Shown piece after piece: positions 51,057-60,932 of a stretch of DNA of 64,000 nt. The notes under the pieces were generated by a model. It was not told where the DNA came from and did no database searches. It saw nothing but the letters and a program-made list of their open reading frames with translations. Source of the stretch: an uncultured Balneola sp. (GTDB lineage Bacteria > Bacteroidota > Rhodothermia > Balneolales > Balneolaceae). The stretch lies in contig CAJXQC010000009.1 in assembly GCA_913058495.1 (NCBI GenBank), forward strand, positions 52,797 to 116,796, given 5' to 3'. A program made the position numbers and the translations under genes. Each line of letters starts with the position of its first letter. Within the stretch, counting starts at the first letter, position 1.

Positions 51057-52774
51057 TGAAAAATATTATCAGAATTATACTTCTTTTTCCGGTAGTCTTT
51101 TTGATGGCATGTTCCACCACAACCTGGATCGTAGAAAGCCAGGAAGAAGTTGACAGAGGAGATTATAAACTACTGAATTCAAAATTATTTCTTCAAAAAG
51201 TAGGTAAAGTCACTCCTGAGCTACCTGTAGCTCAATTCCGACTTAAAGCAGCAAATACTTTTGAATATGCTCAACGAATTAAAACGGACCGATATATTCA
51301 AAAATATCGTCCAAGATGGGGCTTCTTGGCATTAGGAATGGCTTCCGCTTCTTTGGGCACCTATTCAGCACTTGAATTCTCAGAATCCAATAAACAAGGT
51401 CAGCAAATTGCGCTTTTTGGTGCGAGTGCAGCTTTACTTGGGGCTTCTTTTTTGAATATGAAACCAATAGGCGAGCCTCAGCCAACAGGTGAAACTAGAT
51501 TGTTAAGAAGAACCGGGGTATTTGTAGATACCGATACCCTTGATGCTACCATTAACTCTGAACAGCTTGCTTCCTATTCTATTAGGTACAGGGACCGGGT
51601 TTTATTAGAAAACACAGATACAAAAATCACTGGAAATAATTTATCGATCAATTTTCTGGAGGAGTTAAATCCGGATATATTTCCCGGTGAAGAGGATATT
51701 TCAATTGATCTTGATATAACGTTCAATGACAGTTTATACAGCTATGAAATTCCTATAAGATCAATTTTTGATCCATTTGTTGTTGTAAGCACCACGGTTA
51801 CTGCCTTAAGGAATGAAGCTCGCTCAAATTCTCAAAACATTTTAACAGACCTGGCTCAAGGCAGTCAATTAAGACTGGTTGAGACACAAGGAGATTGGGT
51901 AAAAGTACTCTATGGTATTTCTGAAAATTGGGTTTCAGCCAACGATGTGGATATTATTTGGAGACCCTCTCAATTTTCCCGTGAACTTTCTGTTGTGGCA
52001 ATCCCTAATGTCCCTTTTGGTAGTGTGGACGTTGAAAGGGATATCCCTAGATTAGCTGAGGATGACAGACGGCGTTGGGGATTTATAATTACCAATCAGG
52101 GTTACAGCGGAGATTTACCCGAGAAAGCATACGCATATAGAGATGGCCAACTAATTGAAAAATATTTTAATAATGCGCTGGGAATAGTTCCAACTCAAAC
52201 AATAAAATTCCAGGATATTTCGGGGAATCAAACAGCTGTTAATGGATTTAATCGTTTGGTATCCAGAATAAATAATCGAGAAGTTGATCTAACTGTTTAT
52301 CTTAACGGATATGCAGAAATAGACCCTCAAACAGATAAGGTCTATTTTCTGGGTACATCATCTGATAGTGTTGCTTCTCGAATTGATTTGAATTCTTTGC
52401 TCGATGGATTTGCTAACCTTCCTGTACAGAAATTATCAATTATCGCTGATATTGATTTTATAAAAGGTTCATCAAAGAGAAATTCATTAGATCTTCTGGC
52501 TGCAACAATTACAACACAAGTTCCAAATTCAACAGTTGTATTTTCGTCGAATACTGACCAAAGGTCTTATATTTATGCCGAACCAAACGGAGTTCAAAAA
52601 AGACACTCCATTTTTACATACTTTTTGGCTGATGCTATCAAAAAAAGAAATACAAATTGGACTGAAATAAGAAAGTATTTGGAAAGGAATGTATCATTTA
52701 CTTCCCGCAGTATTTTTAATGCCGCTCAGGATATTCGCTTTTTCGGTAGTGATACCTTAAGCCTTACCGACTGA
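51056..52774 (+). CDS. Lipoprotein with SH3-like domain and degenerate caspase-like domain
   Basis: A 572-residue lipoprotein; lipobox VFLMAC|STTT. A hydrophobic hairpin (WGFLALGMASASLGTYSALE; IALFGASAALLGASFLNM) near residues 90-140 could be membrane-associated. A bacterial SH3-like module follows at about 245-300 (VVVSTTVTALRNEARSNSQN; GDWVKVLYGISENWVSANDV). The C-terminal domain (about 310-572) looks like the caspase-hemoglobinase fold: AYRDGQLIEKYF, and FSSNTDQRSYIYAEP with RHSIFTYFLADAI. The catalytic Cys position reads IIADIDFIKGSS, with no Cys, so proteolysis is doubtful. It is placed between ackA and a transporter by tight overlaps. Confidence 0.7.
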   Translation: MKNIIRIILLFPVVFLMACSTTTWIVESQEEVDRGDYKLLNSKLFLQKVGKVTPELPVAQFRLKAANTFEYAQRIKTDRYIQKYRPRWGFLALGMASASLGTYSALEFSESNKQGQQIALFGASAALLGASFLNMKPIGEPQPTGETRLLRRTGVFVDTDTLDATINSEQLASYSIRYRDRVLLENTDTKITGNNLSINFLEELNPDIFPGEEDISIDLDITFNDSLYSYEIPIRSIFDPFVVVSTTVTALRNEARSNSQNILTDLAQGSQLRLVETQGDWVKVLYGISENWVSANDVDIIWRPSQFSRELSVVAIPNVPFGSVDVERDIPRLAEDDRRRWGFIITNQGYSGDLPEKAYAYRDGQLIEKYFNNALGIVPTQTIKFQDISGNQTAVNGFNRLVSRINNREVDLTVYLNGYAEIDPQTDKVYFLGTSSDSVASRIDLNSLLDGFANLPVQKLSIIADIDFIKGSSKRNSLDLLAATITTQVPNSTVVFSSNTDQRSYIYAEPNGVQKRHSIFTYFLADAIKKRNTNWTEIRKYLERNVSFTSRSIFNAAQDIRFFGSDTLSLTD

Positions 52775-53628
52775 TGGGGTTTCTTTTTCTTACACTGAGT
52801 GCTGTTTTCTCCCTTTCTGTTGCTCAGGTTTTAAAGTTAGTTGAAGTGCGCTCCTTGCGTGTATTAAATGTGCTGGTTATCAATTATCTGGTTGCTGTTA
52901 TAATCAGTGTTTTCTCAACAGACTGGAATGGATTTGAAGAGCCGACAGGCTTAATTCCAATTCTTATCCATTCAGCCATTCTAGGGTTTTTGTTCATTGC
53001 CAATTTCATGATCTACAGCAAGAGTATCGATAAAAATGGGATGGGAATCAGTATCGCCGCGATGAGAATGTCATTAGTGTTTCCAATTCTTTTAAGCTTG
53101 ATGATCTATAATGAAGATGTAACGACAGGGCTGATCCTGGGGATAATACTCTCTTTCGTATCTTTAATATTGCTGGTTCCTTCACTAAAAAAAGATCGTA
53201 GAGTACAACTCAAATTCGCAGTATTACCTGTTCTGCTTTTCTTTATTTCAGGGATCACTGATTCGGGGTTAAAGGTTTTTGAACGAGAATTTTCATTGTT
53301 TTTTGATGAATCTCAGTTTTTATCAGCACTCTTCTTTTTCGCATTTCTAACCGGATCTGTAGTTCTTTTAGTTCGAGGTCAATTTAATTTCAAAATGAAA
53401 GAGTTGATCTATGGAGTTTTACTGGGAGTTGTGAACCTGTATTCTTCCTATTTTATTTTATTAGCTTTGAAGGAAATCCCGGGATCGATCGTATTCCCTT
53501 TGGTGAACTTAAGCATTGTTTTTGCAGGAACTTTTATAGGTGTTATCTTCTGGAAAGACCGACCTGATAAAAGACAATGGATCGGGTTGGCATTAGCTTC
53601 AATATCAATTTTTTTACTGGTTGCCTGA
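52774..53628 (+). CDS. EamA/DMT superfamily transporter
   Basis: A 284-residue protein with ten hydrophobic helices arranged as two EamA-like halves. It starts MGFLFLTLSAVFSLSVAQVL and has the second-half NLYSSYFILLALKEIPGSIV and VNLSIVFAGTFIGVIFWKDR signature common in DMT permeases. The substrate is unknown. The start overlaps the upstream stop by one base (TGATG) and its stop precedes the pta ATG by one base. Confidence 0.82.
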   Translation: MGFLFLTLSAVFSLSVAQVLKLVEVRSLRVLNVLVINYLVAVIISVFSTDWNGFEEPTGLIPILIHSAILGFLFIANFMIYSKSIDKNGMGISIAAMRMSLVFPILLSLMIYNEDVTTGLILGIILSFVSLILLVPSLKKDRRVQLKFAVLPVLLFFISGITDSGLKVFEREFSLFFDESQFLSALFFFAFLTGSVVLLVRGQFNFKMKELIYGVLLGVVNLYSSYFILLALKEIPGSIVFPLVNLSIVFAGTFIGVIFWKDRPDKRQWIGLALASISIFLLVA

Positions 53629-53629
53629 T

Positions 53630-54583
53630 ATGAGTATCATTGAGTCTATTAGAGAAAAAGCCGCATCAAAGAAAAAGAAGATTGTACTCCCGCGATCATC
53701 CGATGAGCGTGTGATTAAAGCAGCTCAATTTCTTCAGAATGAAGGTTTAGCTGATGTAATTCTTCTCAGCAATAAAGATTCCAAGGTTGAAACTCAGAAT
53801 AGTGAAGTTCTTGATCCTGAAACTGATATTAAATTACAGGAATTTGCAGAAGCTTTTTATCAGAAAAGAAAACACAAAGGAATCACCGAAGAGCAAGCTT
53901 TAGAGATAGTAAAAGATCCATTATTTTTTGGAGCTTCTTTGGTTTCAGCAGGATATGCCGACGGTTGTGTTGCCGGTTCGGTTTCAACCACAGGTGATGT
54001 TCTGAAAGCCGCCATTCAAACCATCGGACTCAAAAAAGGCTCGAATGTAGTTTCCAGTATTTTCCTGATGAGCTTTCCGGATGGCAAAGTGTTTTCCTAT
54101 GGTGATTGTGCGGTTGTTCCTTATCCGACTTCAGATCAATTAGCTACCATAGCTTTTGATTCTGCTGTCTCACACAAATTGATAACCGGAGAAGAACCTA
54201 AAGTTGCGATGCTTTCATTCAGTACAAAGGGAAGTGCTCAACACGAAAGGGTGGAGCTGGTTCAACAAGCTTTCGAGAAATTGAAAGAGTACAATATAAA
54301 TTTCGCTGTAGACGGAGAGCTTCAATTCGATGCTGCTTTTGTAGAATCAGTAGGAAAGCGAAAAGCTCCAAACTCAGAAGTAGCCGGTAATGCAAATGTA
54401 TATATTTTTCCGAATCTGGATGCAGGAAATATTGCCTACAAGATCACTGAACGTCTAGCCGGAGCTGCAGCAACCGGGCCAATCATTCAAGGACTTGCAA
54501 AACCGATGATGGATCTTTCCCGCGGTTGTGAATGGGATGATATTGTGAATACGGCTTGTGTTTGTAGTTTGATGGGTAATTGA
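53630..54583 (+). CDS. pta: Phosphate acetyltransferase (short form)
   Basis: A 317-residue Pta/EutD-type enzyme that interconverts acetyl-CoA and acetyl phosphate. It lacks the N-terminal DRTGG/P-loop parts of the long Pta. Signatures are KKKIVLPRSSDERVIKAAQF, YADGCVAGSVSTTGDVLKAA, AMLSFSTKGSAQHERVELVQ and PNLDAGNIAYKITERLAGA. The ATG at 53630 was chosen over a TTG at 53621 that would overlap the transporter gene. With ackA it completes the acetate node, although two unrelated genes lie between them. Confidence 0.92.
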   Translation: MSIIESIREKAASKKKKIVLPRSSDERVIKAAQFLQNEGLADVILLSNKDSKVETQNSEVLDPETDIKLQEFAEAFYQKRKHKGITEEQALEIVKDPLFFGASLVSAGYADGCVAGSVSTTGDVLKAAIQTIGLKKGSNVVSSIFLMSFPDGKVFSYGDCAVVPYPTSDQLATIAFDSAVSHKLITGEEPKVAMLSFSTKGSAQHERVELVQQAFEKLKEYNINFAVDGELQFDAAFVESVGKRKAPNSEVAGNANVYIFPNLDAGNIAYKITERLAGAAATGPIIQGLAKPMMDLSRGCEWDDIVNTACVCSLMGN

Positions 54584-54844
54584 TGTTTGAACTTTTTAAC
54601 TCGCAGGGATGAATCCCATGCTAGCTTTTATACGAAGTTATCACAAAGAACATAAGCTAGAAAGGACTTCAGTCCTTGGATTTCTTTATCTGTTAATAAA
54701 TTTCGTTCTTTTTTTTCGGAATAAATCAAATCTCAATTTCCACACTTCAACATTGAATATTCGTGATTCAACATTCCAGCGGTATCTATCTCATCAATAA
54801 ACTTTCTCAATCACATCTAATTTAGTTCTGAATCGGATATTTTG
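54584..54844. other. Noncoding region upstream of the SUF operon
   Basis: AAGGACTTCAGTCCTT at about 54662 is a palindrome; the sequence GGGATGAATCCCATGCTAGC precedes it. A 63-codon frame at 54609-54800 has no coding character. The rest is AT-rich and ends in the promoter candidate below. Confidence 0.5.
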
Positions 54845-54852
54845 TATCTTTG
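54845..54852 (+). promoter_or_regulatory. Candidate suf operon promoter (-7 element)
   Basis: TATCTTTG is an exact match to the Bacteroidota -7 consensus TAnnTTTG. A -33 TTTG-like element is weak (TTTAG at 54821). Transcription would start near 54859, leaving an 85-base untranslated leader before sufB. Confidence 0.45.
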
Positions 54853-54943
54853 GACAGAATCTAAATAAGCATATAAAACGTTGAATGAACGACTGTTAAA
54901 GATGGTTAAATCAACGTTAATCAAGATAAAATTATAGACGCAC

Positions 54944-56401
54944 ATGAGTGAAGAATTAAGTGACGGTGTAAAAGAGCTTGAGTCGATGATCGGCGAAGAG
55001 TATAAGTATGGATTTACTACCGATGTTGAATATGAAGATTTTCCAAAAGGAATCAGCGAAGAAATCGTTCGTGAGCTTTCAAGAGTAAAAGAAGAGCCGG
55101 AATGGATGACTGAATTCCGTGTTAAGGCTTATCATGCCTGGAAAGAAATGGAAGAGCCAACATGGTTTAATGCTACATACAAAAAACCAGACTTTGAAAA
55201 CATGCTGTATTATTCAGCACCAAAGAAAAAGCCTCAATTGGATAGTATGGATGATGTAGATCCAAATATCCGCGAGACTTATGAAAAGCTTGGAATTCCG
55301 TTAGAAGAACAAAAGATGCTTTCCGGAGTTGCTGTAGATGCGGTATTTGACAGTGTTTCTATCTTTACTTCCTTCAAAGAAAAGTTAGCAGAAGCAGGAG
55401 TGATCTTTTGCTCAATGTCTGAAGCAATTAAAGAGCATCCGGAATTGGTTAAGAAATACATGGCTTCTGTAGTTCCTGTAAGAGATAACTTTTACTCAGC
55501 ATTGAACTCAGCTGTATTTTCTGACGGATCGTTTTGCTACATCCCGAAGAATACAAAATGCCCAATGGAGCTTTCAACCTATTTCCGTATCAACAATATG
55601 GAATCTGGTCAGTTTGAAAGAACATTGATCGTAGCAGAAGAAGGAGCAAGTGTAAGCTATTTAGAGGGCTGTACTGCTCCGATGTACGACGAAAACCAAT
55701 TACATGCTGCGGTTGTGGAACTTGTGGCTTTAGATGATGCCGATATTAAATACTCAACCATTCAGAACTGGTATTCCGGTGATGAAAACGGTAAAGGTGG
55801 TATTTATAACTTTGTGACAAAGCGTGGTATCTGCAAAGGAAAGAATTCTCACATTTCATGGACTCAGCTAGAAACAGGTTCAGCAGTAACGCTGAAATAT
55901 CCATCTGTGATCTTGAAAGGTGATAACTCAGTTGGAGAATTTTACTCTGTAGCTGTAACTACAAAAAAGCAACAAGCTGATACCGGTACAAAAATGATCC
56001 ATCTTGGTAAGAACACCAAGAGTACGATCATCTCTAAAGGTATTTCGGCAGGACAGTCTAATAACAGTTACCGTGGAGAAGTGAAAATCTCCAAGAATGC
56101 TACCGGATCGAAGAATTACTCAGTTTGTGATTCTATGTTGATCGGACAAGAATGTGGAGCTCATACTTTCCCGTATATCTCATCAGAAAATCCTTCCAGT
56201 AGTGTTGAGCATGAAGCTACAACATCCAGAGTAGGTGAAGAGCAGATCTTTTATCTGATGCAGCGCGGAATCAGTGAGCAGGATGCCATTTCCATGATCA
56301 TCAATGGATTTGTTAAAGATGTATTGAAAGAACTACCTCTTGAATTCGCAGTTGAAGCAAACAAGTTGCTTGATGTGAAACTGGAAGGTAGTGTAGGGTA
56401 G
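54944..56401 (+). CDS. sufB: Fe-S cluster assembly protein SufB
   Basis: A 485-residue scaffold protein of the SufBCD complex. Typical blocks are [59 protein letters not shown] and [20 protein letters not shown] followed by the C-terminal [21 protein letters not shown]. The beta-helix core is complete. It is followed at 138 bases by sufC, the gap holding a family C repeat. Confidence 0.96.
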   Translation: MSEELSDGVKELESMIGEEYKYGFTTDVEYEDFPKGISEEIVRELSRVKEEPEWMTEFRVKAYHAWKEMEEPTWFNATYKKPDFENMLYYSAPKKKPQLDSMDDVDPNIRETYEKLGIPLEEQKMLSGVAVDAVFDSVSIFTSFKEKLAEAGVIFCSMSEAIKEHPELVKKYMASVVPVRDNFYSALNSAVFSDGSFCYIPKNTKCPMELSTYFRINNMESGQFERTLIVAEEGASVSYLEGCTAPMYDENQLHAAVVELVALDDADIKYSTIQNWYSGDENGKGGIYNFVTKRGICKGKNSHISWTQLETGSAVTLKYPSVILKGDNSVGEFYSVAVTTKKQQADTGTKMIHLGKNTKSTIISKGISAGQSNNSYRGEVKISKNATGSKNYSVCDSMLIGQECGAHTFPYISSENPSSSVEHEATTSRVGEEQIFYLMQRGISEQDAISMIINGFVKDVLKELPLEFAVEANKLLDVKLEGSVG

Positions 56402-56410
56402 AGATGTTAG

Positions 56411-56490
56411 GTCATTCCGGGCTTGACCCGGAATCTGTGTAGGTTCAAAATTTAGATACCCCACAGATCCTGAAACAAGTTCAGGATGAC
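56411..56490 (+). repeat. Intergenic palindromic repeat, family C
   Basis: GTCATTCCGGGCTTGACCCG opens the element, followed by GAATCTGTG; the end CAGATCCTGAAACAAGTTCA then GGATGAC is complementary in the outer parts (GTCAT/ATGAC). It is located in the sufB-sufC gap. Confidence 0.78.
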
Positions 56491-56539
56491 GAACTTGAAA
56501 AGAAATTAAATAAACAAACAAAAGTAAAAAGCAGAAATA

Positions 56540-57313
56540 GTGTTAGAAATTAAAAACTTACACGCCTCAGTTGAAGGCGAAGACATTGAAATTTTAAAGG
56601 GTGTTAACCTGAAAGTTAATGCCGGTGAAATCCATGCGATCATGGGACCTAACGGAAGCGGTAAAAGTACGCTGGCTAAAGTTGTTTCAGGTCATCCGGA
56701 GTATGAAGTAACCCAGGGAGAAATTCTATTCAACGGTGAAGACATTACTGAACTGGATGCTGACGAAAGAGCTCACATGGGTTTGTTTCTGGCTTTTCAA
56801 TATCCTGTTGAAGTTCCGGGCATTACTAACAAGACGTTGCTCAGAGAAGCTTATAACACTATTGCTCGCGCAAACGACCGCGAAGAATTAGATCCGTTGG
56901 AATTTGAAGATTACATCACTGAAAAGCTTGACGTGATCGAAATGAAGGATCAGTTTTTAAGCCGCTCTATCAATACTGGTTTTTCCGGTGGTGAGAAAAA
57001 GAAGAATGAGATCTTCCAGATGGCGGTATTGAATCCGGTTCTATCTTTCTTAGATGAAACCGATTCAGGATTAGATATCGATGCACTTAAAGTTGTTTCT
57101 GATGGCGTAAATAAAATTGCTAACAGTGAGAATGCTATTGTAATGATCACTCATTATCAAAGATTGCTAAATTATATCAAGCCGGATCATGTACATGTGA
57201 TGATGGCGGGTAAGTTGATCAAGTCCGGTGGATTTGAATTAGCTGAAGAGCTTGAAGCAAACGGCTACGATGCACTGGAAAAAGAATTAGTATTAAACGG
57301 CGAGGCTCAATAA
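56540..57313 (+). CDS. sufC: Fe-S cluster assembly ATPase SufC
   Basis: A 257-residue ABC-type ATPase. Walker A is [16 protein letters not shown], the Q-loop lies in [12 protein letters not shown], the signature is [13 protein letters not shown], and the Walker B motif is [20 protein letters not shown] followed by the H-loop in [10 protein letters not shown]. It drives conformational change in SufBCD. Start is GTG; the stop overlaps sufD by one base (TAATG). Confidence 0.96.
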   Translation: MLEIKNLHASVEGEDIEILKGVNLKVNAGEIHAIMGPNGSGKSTLAKVVSGHPEYEVTQGEILFNGEDITELDADERAHMGLFLAFQYPVEVPGITNKTLLREAYNTIARANDREELDPLEFEDYITEKLDVIEMKDQFLSRSINTGFSGGEKKKNEIFQMAVLNPVLSFLDETDSGLDIDALKVVSDGVNKIANSENAIVMITHYQRLLNYIKPDHVHVMMAGKLIKSGGFELAEELEANGYDALEKELVLNGEAQ

Positions 57314-58623
57314 TGAGTGAAGTTATCCAAAGAGACACGATGTTATCGTACATAACAGGCTCTGTGGAAAGCAGTGCTGAAAGTGTGGCGATTCGTGCAA
57401 TTAACGAAAGAGGAAGAGAAGATCTCGAAAAAACTCCGTTTCCAACTCGTAAAGACGAAGACTGGAGATTTGTTGATCTGAAATCTATTACGAAAAGTCA
57501 GTTTTGTAAGCTTGAAGAAGCGAATGCAGCTGATGTAGGAGATATTTCTGAGCATTATCTGCCGGAGGCAATGAATTGCCGTTTGGTCTTTGTAAATGGT
57601 GTTTATAACGAAGAATTATCTTCTGTTGAAGATCTTCCGAACAATGTTATTGTAGGAAACCTTGCTGCTAACGCTGATAACAATTCAGTTAAAGAGCACT
57701 TGGGAACCATCACAAATTACGATGACGATGTATTTGCTCCATTTAACGATGCTGCTTTTACAGACGGAGCTTTCATTTATGTTCCTGAAGAGACTGTAGT
57801 AAGAACTCCGATTCATATTCTGAATGTGTTTACAGATGCTGAAAAAGCTTTTTACGCAACTCCTCGTTTGTTATACGTTGGTGAAATGTTCTCTAAGTCT
57901 ACGATCATTGAAGAGCATATCGGCTTAGCTGATAATCAGTATTTGAATGTTCCTGTTACTGAATTCAAGATGTTTACAGGATCAAATGTACATCATGCTA
58001 GAATTCAAAGAGACAGCAAAAATGCTTCTCATGTTTCTCGTCCGATTGCAATACTGGACAAGAACGCAGAATACCACTCATACACGATCTGTTTGGGAGC
58101 GAAATTATTCCGAAACGATCCAAGAGTAATTCAGAATGCTGAAGAAGTGAACTTTACTGTTGATGGATTGGTATTGATCGATGGCAACCAGATTGCAGAT
58201 ACGCATTCAATTATGGATCACAGATTTGCTCATGCAGGAAGTCATCAGCTACATAAAGTAGTGGTAAATGACAGTGCGCATTCAGTGTTCAACGGAAAGA
58301 TCTTTGTAGCTAAAGATGCTCAGAAGATCGATTCTTTCCAGGAAAACAGAAATTTATTGCTTTCTGAGAATGGTAAAGTAAACACAAAGCCACAGCTTGA
58401 AATTTTTGCTGATGACGTATTGTGTTCGCACGGTGCTACCATCGGTCAGCTTCAGGACGAAGAAGTATTTTACCTTCAAAGTCGTGGGTTGACAGAGCAG
58501 AAATCACGTGAGCTTTTGGTGTACGCATTTGCGTTAGAAAGCGTTGAAAGTATGGAAGTGGAATCAGTAGAGAAGCTTTTACTGAGCGAAGTTATTGAAT
58601 ACACGAATAGAGACAATAAATAG
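57313..58623 (+). CDS. sufD: Fe-S cluster assembly protein SufD
   Basis: A 436-residue beta-helix partner of SufB. Conserved are the N-terminal FPTRKDEDWRFVDLKSI (equivalent of 'GLPTRKDEDWKYT'), AHAGSHQLHKVVVNDSAHSV, and the C-terminal block LCSHGATIGQLQDEEVFYLQ followed by SRGLTEQKSRELL. The His in CSHGATIG is the conserved one involved in cluster assembly. It is the last gene before a 99-base gap with a family A repeat. Confidence 0.95.
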   Translation: MSEVIQRDTMLSYITGSVESSAESVAIRAINERGREDLEKTPFPTRKDEDWRFVDLKSITKSQFCKLEEANAADVGDISEHYLPEAMNCRLVFVNGVYNEELSSVEDLPNNVIVGNLAANADNNSVKEHLGTITNYDDDVFAPFNDAAFTDGAFIYVPEETVVRTPIHILNVFTDAEKAFYATPRLLYVGEMFSKSTIIEEHIGLADNQYLNVPVTEFKMFTGSNVHHARIQRDSKNASHVSRPIAILDKNAEYHSYTICLGAKLFRNDPRVIQNAEEVNFTVDGLVLIDGNQIADTHSIMDHRFAHAGSHQLHKVVVNDSAHSVFNGKIFVAKDAQKIDSFQENRNLLLSENGKVNTKPQLEIFADDVLCSHGATIGQLQDEEVFYLQSRGLTEQKSRELLVYAFALESVESMEVESVEKLLLSEVIEYTNRDNK

Positions 58624-58628
58624 ATCTT

Positions 58629-58709
58629 TGTCATTTCGACGAGAGGGAGAAATCTGGAAATAGCTTTCGAAGTAAGTTTTTAGATTTCTCGCATCCGCTC
58701 GAAATGACA
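58629..58709 (+). repeat. Intergenic palindromic repeat, family A, copy 3
   Basis: TGTCATTTCGACGAGAGGGA opens it and CCGCTCGAAATGACA closes it, with GAGAAATCTGG and TTTTTAGATTTCTCGC inside as complementary internal arms. Same ends as the copies at 27391 and 32871. It is in the sufD-sufS gap. Confidence 0.82.
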
Positions 58710-58722
58710 GATAAAAATGTAG

Positions 58723-59970
58723 ATGAACAACCCTACAACCGACATACCAACTAAAATAAACTGGGAAGAAATAAGAGCTCAGTTTCCCGTGCTTCAGCAA
58801 GAAGTGAACGGTAAGAAATTGGTGTATCTGGATAATGGCGCTTCAAGTCAGATGCCGAAGTCGGTGAGTGATCGTATTGATGCTTATCACAAAAATGAGC
58901 ATGCTAATGTGCACAGAGGAATTCATTCTCTGAGCCAGAAAGCTACGGATGCTTTTGAGGCAACAAGAAGTAAAGTTCGTGATTTCATCAACGCCGGAAG
59001 CTTGGAAGAGATCATCTACACAACCGGAACTACCGATTCTATCAATCTGGTAGCCCAAAGCTACGGACGTAAGAATTTTAAAGCCGGTGACGAGATTCTT
59101 GTTTCAGAAATGGAACATCACGCGAATATCGTGCCTTGGCAAATGATCGCTGAAGAAACAGGAGCGAAGCTGAAAGTCATTCCAATGAACGACAAAGGCG
59201 AGCTCATCATGGACAAGTTCTATGAATTGTTTTCTGATAAAACCAAAATGGTAGCTGTTGTTCATGTTTCGAATGCATTAGGATCGATCAATCCTGTTGA
59301 AGAAATTATAGCAGCAGCTCATAAACGAAATGTCCCTGTACTGATCGACGGAGCACAAGCTGTTCCTCATTCAAAAGTGGATGTTCAGGCTCTGGATGCC
59401 GATTTCTACGCATTCTCGGCTCATAAAATGTGTGGACCAACAGGTTTTGGAATTTTATACGGCAAGAAAGATCTGCTAAACGCAATGCCTCCGTACAGAG
59501 GTGGTGGCGATATGATCGACAAGGTTACGTTTGGAAAAACAACCTGGAATGATCTTCCGCATAAATTTGAAGCAGGAACTCCTCCGATCTCAGCTGGAAT
59601 TGGATTGGGTGCAGGAATTGATTTTCTGAATCAGTTCGGAATGGAAGCTATTGCTGAAAGAGAGCACGAATTGCTCGAATATGCTACTGTGAAACTAAAT
59701 CAGATCGAAGGCTTGAAAATTTTAGGTACTGCTGATAAAAAAGCTTCTGTGATCTCATTTTTGTTGGATGGAATTCACCCAACTGATGCCGGTACTATTC
59801 TTGATCAGCAGGGAATAGCTGTTAGAACAGGACATCATTGTGCCCAACCGATCATGCAGCATTATGACATTCCGGGCACGTTAAGAGCTTCCCTTTCGTT
59901 TTATAATAACGAAGAGGACATCGACAGATTGGTAGAAGGAATTGAATTAGTTAAAGAATTTTTTGGATAA
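58723..59970 (+). CDS. sufS: Cysteine desulfurase SufS
   Basis: A 415-residue class V PLP aminotransferase that supplies sulfur to the SUF system. Visible are VYLDNGASSQMPKSV at the N-terminus, SEMEHHANIVPWQMIAEETG, the PLP lysine in FSAHKMCGPTGFGILYGKK, and the catalytic Cys in AVRTGHHCAQPIMQHY. The RxGHHCA form is the SufS (group II) type. No SufE gene is adjacent, so the sulfur acceptor must lie elsewhere. Confidence 0.95.
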   Translation: MNNPTTDIPTKINWEEIRAQFPVLQQEVNGKKLVYLDNGASSQMPKSVSDRIDAYHKNEHANVHRGIHSLSQKATDAFEATRSKVRDFINAGSLEEIIYTTGTTDSINLVAQSYGRKNFKAGDEILVSEMEHHANIVPWQMIAEETGAKLKVIPMNDKGELIMDKFYELFSDKTKMVAVVHVSNALGSINPVEEIIAAAHKRNVPVLIDGAQAVPHSKVDVQALDADFYAFSAHKMCGPTGFGILYGKKDLLNAMPPYRGGGDMIDKVTFGKTTWNDLPHKFEAGTPPISAGIGLGAGIDFLNQFGMEAIAEREHELLEYATVKLNQIEGLKILGTADKKASVISFLLDGIHPTDAGTILDQQGIAVRTGHHCAQPIMQHYDIPGTLRASLSFYNNEEDIDRLVEGIELVKEFFG

Positions 59971-59983
59971 ATAAGTAAACATT

Positions 59984-60535
59984 ATGGCTAAAATTAAAGA
60001 AATAGAACGTACTCCTAATCCTGATGCAATGCGTTTTGTATTGGATGAACCGCTTACAAACGGAACAACCCGTTCGTTCGAGAGCAGCGTGGAAGCAGAA
60101 GGCGACGACCTTGCGTCTGCTTTGTTTGCTATCGACAGCGTTATCAATGTGTATTATGTTGATAAATACGTGACGGTTACGCAGGACGGTAAAGCTGTTT
60201 GGTCTGAATTACTCAGAAAATTGGCTCCTCCGATCCGCGAAGCTGAACCGCAAATGGGTGTGGAAGACGATTCTGAAGTTCACGTAAGTAAAGAAGCTCA
60301 GGAATCTGATGATCCACGTTTGATCGAGATCAATAAGATGTTGGATGAACAAGTTCGACCGTATCTGTTAGCTGATGGTGGTGGACTGAAAGTTCTCGGA
60401 CTGGAAGAAAACCGTTTAAAGGTTCATTATCAGGGAGCTTGCGGAACTTGTCCAACAGCAACCACAGGGACGTTATACGCCATCGAAAGTATGGTAAGAC
60501 GTGTTGATCCCGAGATTCAGGTAATTTCAGTTTAG
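59984..60535 (+). CDS. NifU-like (Nfu) Fe-S scaffold/carrier protein
   Basis: A 183-residue two-domain protein. Residues 1-85 are an Nfu N-terminal domain (ERTPNPDAMRFVLDEPL; YYVDKYVTVTQDGKAVW). The C-terminal NifU domain contains GGGLKVLGLEENRLKVHYQG and the cluster-binding CGTCP motif in ACGTCPTATTGTLYAIE. It transfers 4Fe-4S clusters from the SUF machine to targets. It follows sufS by 13 bases and precedes the A-type carrier by 11 bases. Confidence 0.93.
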   Translation: MAKIKEIERTPNPDAMRFVLDEPLTNGTTRSFESSVEAEGDDLASALFAIDSVINVYYVDKYVTVTQDGKAVWSELLRKLAPPIREAEPQMGVEDDSEVHVSKEAQESDDPRLIEINKMLDEQVRPYLLADGGGLKVLGLEENRLKVHYQGACGTCPTATTGTLYAIESMVRRVDPEIQVISV

Positions 60536-60546
60536 AAGGCAACATC

Positions 60547-60882
60547 ATGGATATTTCCATAAGCGACAGAGCTATAGAAAGAATCGATCAGATTCGCACC
60601 GAGCAAAACGTACCGAAAGATGCGTTTCTGAAAGTTGGTGTGGTTAGCGGAGGTTGCTCCGGCTTAACCTATGATCTTGATTTTGACAGCGATGTTGAAC
60701 CTCAGGAAAATGACAAAGTTTTTGAGTTAAACGGAATGAAAGTTCTGGTGGATATGAGAAGTTTTCTGTATCTGGCCGGAACCGAGCTTGATTACACCGA
60801 CGGTTTAGAAGGAGAGGGATTCCATTTTCATAATCCCAATGCCTCCAGAACCTGCTCTTGTGGAGAGAGTTTTTCTATATAA
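60547..60882 (+). CDS. A-type Fe-S carrier (IscA/SufA/ErpA family)
   Basis: A 111-residue carrier. The three conserved cysteines are present: SGGCSGLTYDLDFDSD and CSCGESFSI at the C-terminus. The family's DxRSFLYLAGTELDY block is also present. It delivers iron-sulfur clusters to apoproteins. I leave the symbol blank because SufA, IscA and ErpA cannot be told apart from sequence alone. Confidence 0.93.
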   Translation: MDISISDRAIERIDQIRTEQNVPKDAFLKVGVVSGGCSGLTYDLDFDSDVEPQENDKVFELNGMKVLVDMRSFLYLAGTELDYTDGLEGEGFHFHNPNASRTCSCGESFSI

Positions 60883-60932
60883 TTCAAAGTTCAAAATTTT
60901 GAATTCTTAATTTTGAATTATTTCGAAGTAGT

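Noticed and set aside
54609..54800. 63-codon frame between pta and the suf operon
   Set aside because: It covers palindromic intergenic sequence, has no recognisable domain, and codon use is unlike the neighbours.
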